Assembly (NCBI RefSeq): GCF_034424375.1 | Contig: NZ_CP139965.1 | Span: forward strand, 3,162,001 to 3,226,000 | Length of the DNA stretch: 64,000 nucleotides | Reading direction: 5' to 3' | From: Paraburkholderia kururiensis | Lineage (GTDB): Bacteria > Pseudomonadota > Gammaproteobacteria > Burkholderiales > Burkholderiaceae | Shown: positions 42,754-51,366 of the stretch, piece after piece | Position numbering within the stretch: position 1 is the stretch's first letter | How the letters are laid out: each line of letters starts with the position of its first letter | Position numbers and translations under genes: made by a program | Notes under the pieces: model-generated | Told to the model about the DNA's origin: nothing | What the model saw: only the letters and a program-made list of their open reading frames with translations | Databases searched by the model: none

Positions 42754-44202
42754 ATGAACAGCTTGCAGAGGACCAGGGGGCCGCGCATGGCGTTGGCGGC
42801 CATTCCGGCAGCAGTGATGCTGCTGGCCATATCGCAGGGAGCAGGCGCGCAGGCGCTTGCGCAACAGTCGGTGGAAGATCGGCTCAACACGCTGATGCGT
42901 GTGGTCGACGAGCAGCAGAGGCAGATCAATTCGCTGGAGCGCCAGGTGACGGATCTCCAGATGGCACAACGCGGACGCGGCCTGCCGGGCGCAGGCGCCG
43001 CGCCCGCCGACAACGGCGCAGCCGACAGCACGGCTGCCCAGCAGCCCGGCGCGGACGGCCTGCCGGTGCCGCTGCCGCCGCTCGCGCAGATCAATCCCAA
43101 CGCGAATGCGCCGGGCAGCAGCACGGGCACGGCCACGGGCGTGCCCGTCACGCCGCCGGTGCCCGAAGGCGCGAGCGCCAGGACCGCAGGCACGGGCGAG
43201 ACGCCGGGCGCCATCGGTCAAACCCAGAAGGCCGCCGAACCCGCCCGCACGCAGGCCGAAGAAGCCGTCGTGCAACGCGAACACGCCCCGCTCTTCGACC
43301 ACAAGCTCACGCTGGACTGGGGCATCAACGACACCTATTACGATCGCCGGCAGCTGCAGCTCTCGGGCTTCCTCGCGCTCGACGCGATCTTCCTCGGCAA
43401 CATCAACCTGGGCGAGACGAAGTCGCACCAGGTCATGTCGGATCTCGACGTGCGCTACGGGCTCACTGACCGCATCAGCATCGATGCGGACGTGCCCTAC
43501 ATGTACCGCACGAGCAACTTTATCGTGGGCGGCGCCGGCGGGTCGGCGAGCACGATGTCGGATGCGTCCGCCAGCTCGCATGCGCTCGGCGACGTCAACT
43601 TCGGCCTCTACTATCAGTTGCTCAAGGAAACCGGCAACCTGCCCGACGTGGTGGCGAGCCTGCGCGTGAAGGCGCCCACCGGCACCTCGCCCTTCGGCAT
43701 CAAGGTCGTGCAGGTGGATGCGAACAACACGAATCTCGTTGCGCCCACCAAGCTGCCCACCGGCACGGGCTTCTGGAACATCACGGGCGGTCTTTCGGTG
43801 CTGAAGACCTACGACCCGGTCGTGCTGTTCGGCAGCTTCTCGTACACGTACAACGTGGCGCGCTCGTTCGCGGACATCTCGTCCGTGGTCGGACAGACGC
43901 AGCCCGCCACCGTCAAGCTGGGCGACGTGATCCAGTTCGGCGGCGGCGTGGCGCTCGCCTTCTCGGACAAGGACTCGGCGAGCGTGGCCTACACCATGGC
44001 GCTGGAACCGGCCACCGAAACGAAGGCGCCCGGCGGCGCCTGGTCGAAGGTGCCGGGCAGCGAAACCACCGCCTCGGCGGTGACGTTCGGCCTGAATCAC
44101 GTGGTAAACAAGCATCTGACCATCAACGGCTCGGTGTCGATCGGTCTCACGCCCGATACGCCGAACTTCGTGGTTGGCGTGCGCTTTCCCTACACTTTCT
44201 GA
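42754..44202 (+). CDS. Outer-membrane beta-barrel with N-terminal coiled coil (FapF-like)
   Basis: 482 residues. Signal peptide about 1-33 (ending GAGAQ). Residues 39-73 form a coiled coil (VEDRLNTLMRVVDEQQRQIN, then SLERQVTDLQ), then a Pro/Ala/Gly linker (75-180) and a C-terminal barrel (about 190-482) with alternating strands, ending in Phe (FPYTF), a typical outer-membrane signal. FapF of Pseudomonas has the same order: trimeric coiled-coil plug, linker, 12-strand barrel that exports FapC. The ATG has GGGGGA upstream; a GTG 33 nt earlier is less likely. No terminator separates it from activator 2. Confidence 0.85.
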   Translation: MNSLQRTRGPRMALAAIPAAVMLLAISQGAGAQALAQQSVEDRLNTLMRVVDEQQRQINSLERQVTDLQMAQRGRGLPGAGAAPADNGAADSTAAQQPGADGLPVPLPPLAQINPNANAPGSSTGTATGVPVTPPVPEGASARTAGTGETPGAIGQTQKAAEPARTQAEEAVVQREHAPLFDHKLTLDWGINDTYYDRRQLQLSGFLALDAIFLGNINLGETKSHQVMSDLDVRYGLTDRISIDADVPYMYRTSNFIVGGAGGSASTMSDASASSHALGDVNFGLYYQLLKETGNLPDVVASLRVKAPTGTSPFGIKVVQVDANNTNLVAPTKLPTGTGFWNITGGLSVLKTYDPVVLFGSFSYTYNVARSFADISSVVGQTQPATVKLGDVIQFGGGVALAFSDKDSASVAYTMALEPATETKAPGGAWSKVPGSETTASAVTFGLNHVVNKHLTINGSVSIGLTPDTPNFVVGVRFPYTF

Positions 44203-44349
44203 TGTAAGAGGCTCACCGTGCGCGAATCACCCCACTTGAGCGGTACAGTTACGTCGTTAGCGGGCTCGGGTCCCCGTCTCGTCACGACGAACCCGGACAA
44301 GATCGAAGCGCAGCGCCACAAGAACACGCCGCCCGCACGAACCGAGGAC

Positions 44350-45753
44350 ATGACACCTTTGACGACTGCTCAGGCCGAACGCTTGCTGCTCTACGTCGCG
44401 CGCTCCCCCGACGACGACCTGGCGGCACACCTGAAGAGCCGCGGCTGGAACATTTCCATCGCCCGCTCCACCCACGACGTCGCGCGGCTCGCGAGGCCCG
44501 ACGCAACGTGCGCGGGCATTGTCGATCTCACGAGTTTCGCCGCGCGCGACATTGCCGGGCTCGAGTCCGCGTTGCGCCAGCAGCAGATCGGCTGGATCGC
44601 GCTCGCCAACAACGAGCGGCTCGCCGACCCGGAAGTGCGGCGCCTGATTCGCCACTACTGCTTCGACTACGTGAAGATCCCGGTTGCCAATGCAACCATC
44701 GACTATCTCGTCGGCCACGCCTACGGCATGGTCACGCTTTGCGACCTCGACTTCGTGGCGGGCGTCGCCACCGCGGGCGACGACGAAATGGTGGGCACCT
44801 GCGAGGCGATGCAGCAGCTCTTTCGCACCATCCGCAAGGTGGCAAACACCGACGCGACCGTCTTCATCTCGGGCGAATCGGGCACGGGCAAGGAACTCAC
44901 GGCCCTCGCCATCCACGAGCGCTCGCAGCGTCGCAAGTCGACCTTCGTGCCCATCAACTGCGGCGCGATTCCGCATCACCTGCTGCAGTCCGAACTTTTT
45001 GGCTACGAGCGCGGCGCGTTCACGGGCGCGAACCAGCGCAAGATCGGCCGCGTGGAAGCGGCGGACGGCGGCACGCTCTTCCTCGACGAGATCGGCGACC
45101 TGCCGCTCGAAAGCCAGGCGAGCCTGCTGCGCTTCCTGCAGGAAGGCAAGATCGAGCGGCTGGGCGGCCACGAGTCGATTCCGGTGGACGTGCGCATCAT
45201 CTCCGCGACCCACGTGGATCTTGAAGCCGCGATGCGCGACGGCCGTTTTCGCGCCGACCTCTTTCACCGCCTCTGCGTGCTGCGCGTGGACGAACCGCCG
45301 CTGCGCGCGCGCGGCAAGGACATCGAGATCCTCGCGCATCACATCCTGCACAAGTTCAAGACCGACAGCGCGCGCAAGATTCGCGGCTTCACGCCTTCGG
45401 CCATCGAGGCCATGTACAACTACAACTGGCCCGGCAACGTGCGCGAACTGATCAACCGCGTGCGCCGCGCCATCGTGATGGCGGAGAACAAGCTGATTTC
45501 GGCCGAAGACCTCGACCTCGAGCACTTCACGGCGCAACAGACCATGACGCTCGCGCAGGCACGCGAGGCCGCGGAGAAGCGCGCCATCGAGTCGGCGCTG
45601 CTGCGCCACCGTCACCGGCTCAACGAAGCGGCCACCGACCTCGGCATCTCGCGCGTGACGCTGTACCGGCTGATGGGCGCGCACGGCCTGCGCGACGCGA
45701 GCGCAAGCGACGAGAAGACCCTGTTCGGCGGCGAAGCGGAAGGACGCGAGTAA
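44350..45753 (+). CDS. Sigma-54-dependent transcriptional activator (VpsR/FleQ-like), copy 2
   Basis: 467 residues from this ATG, which aligns with the start of the paralogue at 35860-37251. A GTG at 44218 with AGAGG upstream, 15 nt after the FapF-like gene, would add 44 poorly conserved residues, so the start is uncertain. Domains are as in copy 1: degenerate receiver-like domain, Walker A GESGTGKE, GAFTGA loop, Walker B LFLDEIGDL and C-terminal Fis helix-turn-helix (LNEAATDLGISRVTLYRLM). The AAA+ parts are nearly identical, including a 38-nt exact match. It probably reads through from the amyloid operon, which would give positive feedback. Confidence 0.9.
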   Translation: MTPLTTAQAERLLLYVARSPDDDLAAHLKSRGWNISIARSTHDVARLARPDATCAGIVDLTSFAARDIAGLESALRQQQIGWIALANNERLADPEVRRLIRHYCFDYVKIPVANATIDYLVGHAYGMVTLCDLDFVAGVATAGDDEMVGTCEAMQQLFRTIRKVANTDATVFISGESGTGKELTALAIHERSQRRKSTFVPINCGAIPHHLLQSELFGYERGAFTGANQRKIGRVEAADGGTLFLDEIGDLPLESQASLLRFLQEGKIERLGGHESIPVDVRIISATHVDLEAAMRDGRFRADLFHRLCVLRVDEPPLRARGKDIEILAHHILHKFKTDSARKIRGFTPSAIEAMYNYNWPGNVRELINRVRRAIVMAENKLISAEDLDLEHFTAQQTMTLAQAREAAEKRAIESALLRHRHRLNEAATDLGISRVTLYRLMGAHGLRDASASDEKTLFGGEAEGRE

Positions 45754-45827
45754 CGCCGCGCACGCGGGCGGGCGACGAAGGGCGGTCGGTTAGAATCGAG
45801 AGATTCACGACTGCCCTTCCTGTTTTC

Positions 45828-46331
45828 ATGACGACGCTCACCCTGATCGTGGCGCGCGCGCGCAATGGCGTAATCGGCCGCGACAACCAGCTGCCCTGGC
45901 GGCTGCCCGAAGACCTCGCGTTTTTCAAACGCACCACGATGGGCGCGCCCATCATCATGGGGCGCAAGACGCACGAGTCGATTGGCCGGCCGCTGCCGGG
46001 CCGGCGCAACATCGTCGTCACGCGCGACCCGGCGCGCCGCTTCGAAGGCTGCGACACCGTGACGAGTCTCGACGCCGCGCTCGCACTCGCCGCGCGCGAC
46101 GGTGCCCCAGAAGCCTTCCTGATTGGCGGCGCCGAGCTTTATCGCGAAGGATTCGAGCGCGCGCAGAAGCTGATCGTCACCGAGATTGCTGCGGACATCG
46201 CAGGCGATACCACCTTCCCGGCGCCGGACCCGGCCACGTGGAACGAAGTCTCGCGCGAAGCGCATCGGGCGGCGGCGCCCAATGACTTCGAGTTCGCGTT
46301 TGTGGTGTACGCGCGCAAGCCGGCGGCTTGA
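45828..46331 (+). CDS. folA: Dihydrofolate reductase FolA
   Basis: Reduces dihydrofolate to tetrahydrofolate using NADPH; target of trimethoprim. 167 residues. The N-terminal ARARNGVIGRDNQLPWRLPED has the Met20-loop region and the active-site acidic residue (in LPEDLAFFK), followed by MGRKTHESIGRPLPGR and the NADPH-binding FLIGGAELY. It lies 74 nt after activator 2. With thyA it would normally form one metabolic pair; here about 10 kb of amyloid genes separate them. Confidence 0.96.
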   Translation: MTTLTLIVARARNGVIGRDNQLPWRLPEDLAFFKRTTMGAPIIMGRKTHESIGRPLPGRRNIVVTRDPARRFEGCDTVTSLDAALALAARDGAPEAFLIGGAELYREGFERAQKLIVTEIAADIAGDTTFPAPDPATWNEVSREAHRAAAPNDFEFAFVVYARKPAA

Positions 46332-46405
46332 GGCGTATTCGGAAAGAAGAAGCGGGGAAGAAGAACCGCAGGGAAAGCGAGCGGCCGTGCGCGCCGCTCG
46401 CCGAT

Positions 46406-46427
46406 GGGCCGCGACGTGCCGCGGCCC
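46406..46427. terminator. Stem-loop between convergent folA and pmbA
   Basis: A perfect 8-bp G/C stem (46406-46413 with 46420-46427) and a 6-nt loop. No T-run on either strand, so terminator function is uncertain. Confidence 0.4.
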
Positions 46428-46498
46428 GTATCAACTACTCGCCTCGCGCAGGCCAGCCCGCTCTCTTGCGGTTGATTGTACGTTGCTGTACGCGCTAC

Positions 46499-47869
46499 TT
46501 ACTGCCCGGCCACCGTCATCCGTTCGATCAGCACCGAACCGGTCTGCTTGGTGCCGCGCACGATGGTGTCCGCGCCCACCGCGACGATGTTGCGGAACAT
46601 CTCCTGAAGCGTGCTCGCCACGGTGATCTCTTCCACCGGATACTGAATCTCGCCGTTCTCGACCCAAAAGCCCGAGGCGCCGCGCGAATAATCGCCCGTC
46701 ACGTAGTTCACGCCCTGCCCCATGAGCTCGGTGAGCAGCAGGCCCGTGCCGAGCTTCTTCAGCATCGCCTTGAAGTCGTCTTCGGGCCGCGTTTGCGTGC
46801 TGAGCAGCGAGACGTTGTGCGAGCCGCCCGCGTTGCCCGTGGTCTGCATGCCGAGCTTGCGCGCCGAATAGGTCGAGAGGAAATAGCCTTCCACCACGCC
46901 GTCCTTCACGACCGAACGCTGCTTCGTGCGCACGCCTTCTTCGTCGAACGGCGCGCTGCCCATGGCGCGCGGCACATGCGGGTCTTCGACGATCTGGATG
47001 TGCGGCGCGAACACGGGCTTGCCGAGGCTGTCCACCAGAAACGAGGTCTTGCGGTACAGCGCGCCGCCGCTCGTGGCCTGCACGAACGCGCCGAGCAGGC
47101 CGGACGCGAGCGGCGCCTCGAACAGCACCGGCACCTTGCGCGTATCGAGCCCGCGCGCGCCCATGCGGGCGAGCGCCCGTTCGGCGGCATAGCGGCCCAC
47201 GGCCTCGGGCTGCGCCAGTTCCGCTGCGCTGCGCTTCGACGAGTACCAGTCGTCGCGTTGCATGTGGCGGCCTTCGCCGGCAATCGGCGCACAGGCGATG
47301 TAGTGACGCGAATACGGATAGCCGCCGAGGAAGCCCCGCGTGGTGGCCAGCACGAACTGCGAGTGCTGCGCCGACACGCTCGCGCCTTCGGAGTTGCGGA
47401 TGCGGGGATCGGTGGCGAACGCGGCCTCTTCGGCGCGGCGGGCAAGCGCGACGGCCTCGTCGGCGGTGAGGTTCCACGGATGGTAGAGGTCGAGGTTGCG
47501 CGGCGCCGTTTCGAGCAACTCGGCTTCGGCGAGTCCCGCGCAGTCGTCTTCAGCGGTGAAGCGCGCGATGTTGTAGGCGGCCGCGACCGTGTCTTTGAGC
47601 GCCTGCGAGGAGAAGTCCGAGGTGCTCGCGTTGCCGCGCTTGTTGCCGATGTAGACCGTCACGCCCACCATCTTGTCTCGGTTGTGCTCGATGGTCTCCA
47701 CTTCACCGCGCCGCACCGACACCGAGAGGCCGTCGCCTTCGGAAATCTCGGTGCCGGCGTCGGTCGCGCCGAGCGCCTTCGCGTGGCGGAGGATGTCCGA
47801 CGCGATCTCCTTGAGTTCGTCCTGGGTATGCGGGAAAAAGCGTTGCCGGGCTTCGATGTCTGCTGCCAT
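46499..47869 (-). CDS. pmbA: Metalloprotease-family protein PmbA/TldE
   Basis: 456 residues of the TldD/PmbA family. PmbA pairs with TldD to process certain peptides (microcin B17 maturation, CcdA degradation in E. coli) and lacks the zinc motif found in TldD, as here. Family segments include NSEGASVSAQHSQFVLATT, SGGALYRKTSFLVDSLGK, PFDEEGVRTKQRSVVKDG, TTGNAGGSHN and MGQGVNYVTGDYSRGASGFWVENG. The ATG is chosen at the conserved region; an extended frame of 22 residues upstream is Arg/Pro-rich. It diverges from darP. Confidence 0.94.
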   Translation of the reverse strand: MAADIEARQRFFPHTQDELKEIASDILRHAKALGATDAGTEISEGDGLSVSVRRGEVETIEHNRDKMVGVTVYIGNKRGNASTSDFSSQALKDTVAAAYNIARFTAEDDCAGLAEAELLETAPRNLDLYHPWNLTADEAVALARRAEEAAFATDPRIRNSEGASVSAQHSQFVLATTRGFLGGYPYSRHYIACAPIAGEGRHMQRDDWYSSKRSAAELAQPEAVGRYAAERALARMGARGLDTRKVPVLFEAPLASGLLGAFVQATSGGALYRKTSFLVDSLGKPVFAPHIQIVEDPHVPRAMGSAPFDEEGVRTKQRSVVKDGVVEGYFLSTYSARKLGMQTTGNAGGSHNVSLLSTQTRPEDDFKAMLKKLGTGLLLTELMGQGVNYVTGDYSRGASGFWVENGEIQYPVEEITVASTLQEMFRNIVAVGADTIVRGTKQTGSVLIERMTVAGQ

Positions 47870-48070
47870 TGTGTTTGCTGTCCGGGTTCGGGGCCTTGGG
47901 CGGCCCGGGAGTGATGTGCGTGGCGATTTCGTCACGTATCACGCGATCATAGCAAGGTCCGCGCAAAGACATGCGCCGTCGGCTGGCTGCCTTGGCCGGC
48001 GCGGCTCTCCGGCGCGCCGGCGAACGGCGCGAGCGCTGTCCCGGGGCGCCCCCACGCTACAATACGGCCC

Positions 48071-48676
48071 ATGACACGCAAAACCCGCATCCAACCTATC
48101 CACGCCGCAGTCGAGGAAGACGACGACAACGGCTACGACCGCCCCAGCAAATCGCAACTGAAGCGTGAAATGCACGCGTTGCAGGAGCTGGGCAAGGCGC
48201 TCGTCGAGCTGCCGAAAGACGCGCTCAAGCGCATGCCGATGCCCGAACATCTCGCCGATGCCGTCGCCGAGGCGCGCCGCATCACCGACCACGAAGGCAA
48301 GCGCCGCCAGTTGCAGTACGTCGGCCGCGTGATGCGGGGGCTGACCGACGAAGAAACCGGCGCGCTGCGCACGGCGCTCGAAACGTACCGCGGCGTGAAC
48401 CGCGCGGCGACGGCGCAACTGCACTGGATCGAACGCACCCGCGAGCAACTGCTCGCCGACGACGCCGCGTTCACGGCGTTCCTGCGCGAGCATCCCGCGG
48501 CGGACGCCCAGGAAGGCCGCACCCTGATCCGCAACGCGCGCAAGGAAGCGCAGCTGGGCAAGCCGCCCCGCTACTTCCGCGAGCTTTTCCAGTGGATCAA
48601 GGACGCGAGCGGCAGCGCAGACGACGACACCGGCGAAGCCTCCGAAGGAACCGACGATGACGACTCCCACGCGTAA
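48071..48676 (+). CDS. darP: Ribosome biogenesis factor DarP (YjgA)
   Basis: 201 residues, highly helical and charged. The conserved core is YDRPSKSQLKREMHALQELGK, LVELPKDALKRMPMPE and HEGKRRQLQYVGRVMR. DarP helps late assembly of the 50S subunit. The acidic C-terminal tail (residues 180-201) is an extension. The last 20 nt overlap the start of mog, suggesting coupling. Confidence 0.93.
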   Translation: MTRKTRIQPIHAAVEEDDDNGYDRPSKSQLKREMHALQELGKALVELPKDALKRMPMPEHLADAVAEARRITDHEGKRRQLQYVGRVMRGLTDEETGALRTALETYRGVNRAATAQLHWIERTREQLLADDAAFTAFLREHPAADAQEGRTLIRNARKEAQLGKPPRYFRELFQWIKDASGSADDDTGEASEGTDDDDSHA

Positions 48677-49292
48677 CCATCCCGACGAAATCGTGATCGG
48701 CCTCGTGTCGATCAGCGACCGGGCGACGAGCGGCGTCTATCAGGACGAAGGCATTCCGGCGCTCACCGCGTGGCTGGGCGCGGCGCTGAGCTCTCCCTGG
48801 CGCGCCGAAACGCGGCTCATCCCCGACGAGGCCGCGACCATTTCCGCGACGCTCGTGGAGCTGGTCGACACGGTGGGCTGCGACCTCGTGCTGACGACGG
48901 GCGGCACCGGCCCCGCGCGGCGCGACGTGACGCCCGAAGCCACGCTCGCGGTAGCGACGAAGGAAATGCCGGGCTTCGGCGAACAGATGCGGCAGATCAG
49001 CCTGAATTTCGTGCCCACCGCGATTCTCTCGCGCCAGGTCGCGGTGATCCGCGAAAGCCAGACGTCGGCAACGCACGCGGCGTTGATCGTCAACCTGCCT
49101 GGCCAGCCGAAGTCGATCAGGGAAACGCTGGAAGGTCTGCGCGACGAGACCGGCGCCGTGAAGGTACTGGGCATCTTCGCGGCCGTGCCGTATTGCATCG
49201 ACCTGATCGGCGGCCCGTATGTGGAAACCAACGACGCCGTCGTGGCGGCGTTCCGGCCGAAGAGCGCGCGGCGAGCGCCGCGCACGGCGTAG
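48657..49292 (+). CDS. mog: Molybdopterin adenylyltransferase Mog
   Basis: Adenylates molybdopterin before MoeA inserts molybdate. 211 residues with the MoCF signature LTTGGTGPARRDVTPEAT (about 80-97) and the early IGLVSISDRAT segment (about 13-23). The GEQMRQISL stretch and NLPGQPKSIRETL complete the site. It overlaps darP by 20 nt and converges with orn. It is the second half of the MoeA/Mog pair, encoded far from moaA-mobA-moeA. Confidence 0.94.
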   Translation: MTTPTRNHPDEIVIGLVSISDRATSGVYQDEGIPALTAWLGAALSSPWRAETRLIPDEAATISATLVELVDTVGCDLVLTTGGTGPARRDVTPEATLAVATKEMPGFGEQMRQISLNFVPTAILSRQVAVIRESQTSATHAALIVNLPGQPKSIRETLEGLRDETGAVKVLGIFAAVPYCIDLIGGPYVETNDAVVAAFRPKSARRAPRTA

Positions 49293-49383
49293 CGGCCGGC
49301 ATGGCCCGTTCAGAATGGGCGGATGGCGTGTCCGCTCATTTTCGGGCTCATGTGTCGGCCTGTTTGCCGCCTCATTCGCCCGC

Positions 49384-50016
49384 TTACTTGTCGACCTGCG
49401 CGGCGCTTGCGTCGATGGCAAGCGAGTCGCTCGCCGCCGGAATCAGGAAGTGCTTGCGGTAGTACTGAAGTTCGTCGATCGACTCGTGGATGTCGGCGAG
49501 CGCGGTGTGCATCGCGCGCTTCTGGAAGCCCTTGTAGATGGCCGGCTGCCAGCGGCGACACAGTTCCTTCAAGGTGCTCACGTCGAGGTTGCGGTAATGG
49601 AAGAAGCGTTCCAGTTCCGGCATCCAGCGCGCCATGAAGCGGCGGTCCTGGCAGATCGAGTTGCCGCACATCGGCGACTTGCCCGGCGGCACGTATTGCG
49701 ACAGAAACGCGATGAGCTGTTCCGTGGCCGAAGCCTCGTCCACCGTCGAGGCGCGCACCCGGTCCGTCAAGCCCGAGCGGCCGTGCGTGTTGCGGTTCCA
49801 CTCGTCCATCTTGCCGAGCGTCTCGTCGCTCTGATGGATGGCGAGCACCGGCCCTTCGACCATCTTGTCCAGCGTCGAATTCGTGACGACGACGGCGACC
49901 TCGATGATGCGATCGTTGTCGGGATCGAGCCCCGTCATTTCCATGTCGAGCCAGATGAGGTTCATGTCGCTGCGCGCGAGCGCGGGCGGCGTGACGGAGT
50001 CGAGAATGTCAGTCAT
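49384..50016 (-). CDS. orn: Oligoribonuclease Orn
   Basis: 3'-5' exoribonuclease that degrades the last two to five nucleotides of RNA and pGpG from c-di-GMP breakdown. 210 residues, DEDDh fold: LIWLDMEMTGLDP (Asp-x-Glu), RIIEVAVVVTN, QDRRFMARWMPELE with Asp, and HTALADIHESIDELQYY for the final His/Asp. The N-terminal 15 residues before MNLIWLDMEMTG are optional. c-di-GMP metabolism could tie it to the biofilm functions at 36-45 kb. Confidence 0.94.
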   Translation of the reverse strand: MTDILDSVTPPALARSDMNLIWLDMEMTGLDPDNDRIIEVAVVVTNSTLDKMVEGPVLAIHQSDETLGKMDEWNRNTHGRSGLTDRVRASTVDEASATEQLIAFLSQYVPPGKSPMCGNSICQDRRFMARWMPELERFFHYRNLDVSTLKELCRRWQPAIYKGFQKRAMHTALADIHESIDELQYYRKHFLIPAASDSLAIDASAAQVDK

Positions 50017-50106
50017 GAAAGCAACCTTGTGTGTCGCGGGGTGCGGGGCGCACCGGCCGGTCGGCGAGAACATATAATTGTCGCATAGATACCACGGATT
50101 CCCCGG

Positions 50107-51366
50107 ATGCCTACCCTGTACTTCACCGCGCTGTTCGCCCTCGCCGTGCTCGCCATGGTGGTCACGAAACTCTGGCTCGCCTCGCGCCAGATCCGCTTCG
50201 TCGCCGCGCACCGCGAGATCGTGCCGGACCAGTTCGCGATGGCCATCCCGCTTTCCGCCCACCAGCGCGCCGCCGACTACACGGTCGCACGCACGCGTCT
50301 CGGCATGGTCGAGATCGTGGTGGGGGCGGCGGTACTGATCGGGCTCACGCTGCTGGGCGGCGTTCAAACGCTCGACCTCGCGATTTCGGACTGGCTTGGC
50401 CGCGGGTATCTCGGGCAGATCGCGCTGGTGGCGGCCGTCGTCGCCATTTCGGGCATTGTCGAGGTGCCGTTCGACTATTACCGGCAGTTCGTGATCGAAG
50501 AGCGCTTCGGCTTCAACCGCATGGGCAAGGGCATTTTCTTCGCCGACCGCATCAAGGGCGTGCTGCTCGGTGCCGCGTTCGGCCTGCCGCTGCTGTTCGT
50601 GGTGCTGTGGCTGATGCGCCAGGCGGGCAGCGTGTGGTGGCTGTGGACGTGGGTGGTCTGGGTCGTGTTCCAGATGCTCGTGCTGGTGCTCTATCCCACC
50701 GTCATCGCGCCGCTCTTCAACAAGTTCGAACCGCTCAAGGACGATGCGCTGCGCGCGCGCATCGAAGGGCTCATGAAGCGCTGCGGCTTCGCGGCCAAGG
50801 GCCTCTTCGTCATGGACGGCAGCCGCCGCTCGGCACACGGCAACGCCTACTTCACGGGCTTTGGGTCGGCACGGCGCATCGTGTTCTTCGACACCCTGCT
50901 CTCGCGCCTCTCCGGCAGCGAGATCGAAGCCGTGCTCGCACACGAGCTGGGCCACTTCAAGCGCCATCACGTCATCAAGCGCATGATCGTCACCTTTGCG
51001 ATCAGTCTCGCCATGCTCGCGCTGCTCGGCTGGCTTTCGCAGTGCGTGTGGTTCTACGAAGGCCTCGGCGTGCGGCCGTCGCTCATCGGCGACAACAGCG
51101 GGCTCGCGCTCGTGCTGTTCTTCCTCGCGGTGCCGGTGTTCCTGTTCTTCGTCACGCCGATCGGTAGCCTCAGTTCGCGCAAGCACGAGTTCGAGGCCGA
51201 CGCGTTCGCCGCCACGCAAACCGACGCGAAGGACCTCGTGAATGCGCTCGTGAAGCTCTACGAAGACAACGCCTCCACGCTTACGCCGGACCCCATCTAC
51301 ACCGCGTTCTACTACTCGCACCCGCCTGCTTCGCAGCGCATCGACCGGCTGCTGCGGCACGCATGA
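50107..51366 (+). CDS. M48-family membrane metallopeptidase (Ste24/CAAX protease-like)
   Basis: 419 residues with about seven membrane helices. The zinc motif is HELGHF (within AVLAHELGHFKRHH), and the third ligand Glu lies in EFEADAFA. SRRSAHGNAYFTGFG is typical of the Ste24-like group. The rest of the layout (N-terminal helices, FGFNRMGKG loop) matches bacterial CAAX-protease 1 homologues. Bacterial substrates are unknown; membrane protein quality control is likely. The rsgA start overlaps its stop (ATGA). Confidence 0.92.
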   Translation: MPTLYFTALFALAVLAMVVTKLWLASRQIRFVAAHREIVPDQFAMAIPLSAHQRAADYTVARTRLGMVEIVVGAAVLIGLTLLGGVQTLDLAISDWLGRGYLGQIALVAAVVAISGIVEVPFDYYRQFVIEERFGFNRMGKGIFFADRIKGVLLGAAFGLPLLFVVLWLMRQAGSVWWLWTWVVWVVFQMLVLVLYPTVIAPLFNKFEPLKDDALRARIEGLMKRCGFAAKGLFVMDGSRRSAHGNAYFTGFGSARRIVFFDTLLSRLSGSEIEAVLAHELGHFKRHHVIKRMIVTFAISLAMLALLGWLSQCVWFYEGLGVRPSLIGDNSGLALVLFFLAVPVFLFFVTPIGSLSSRKHEFEADAFAATQTDAKDLVNALVKLYEDNASTLTPDPIYTAFYYSHPPASQRIDRLLRHA

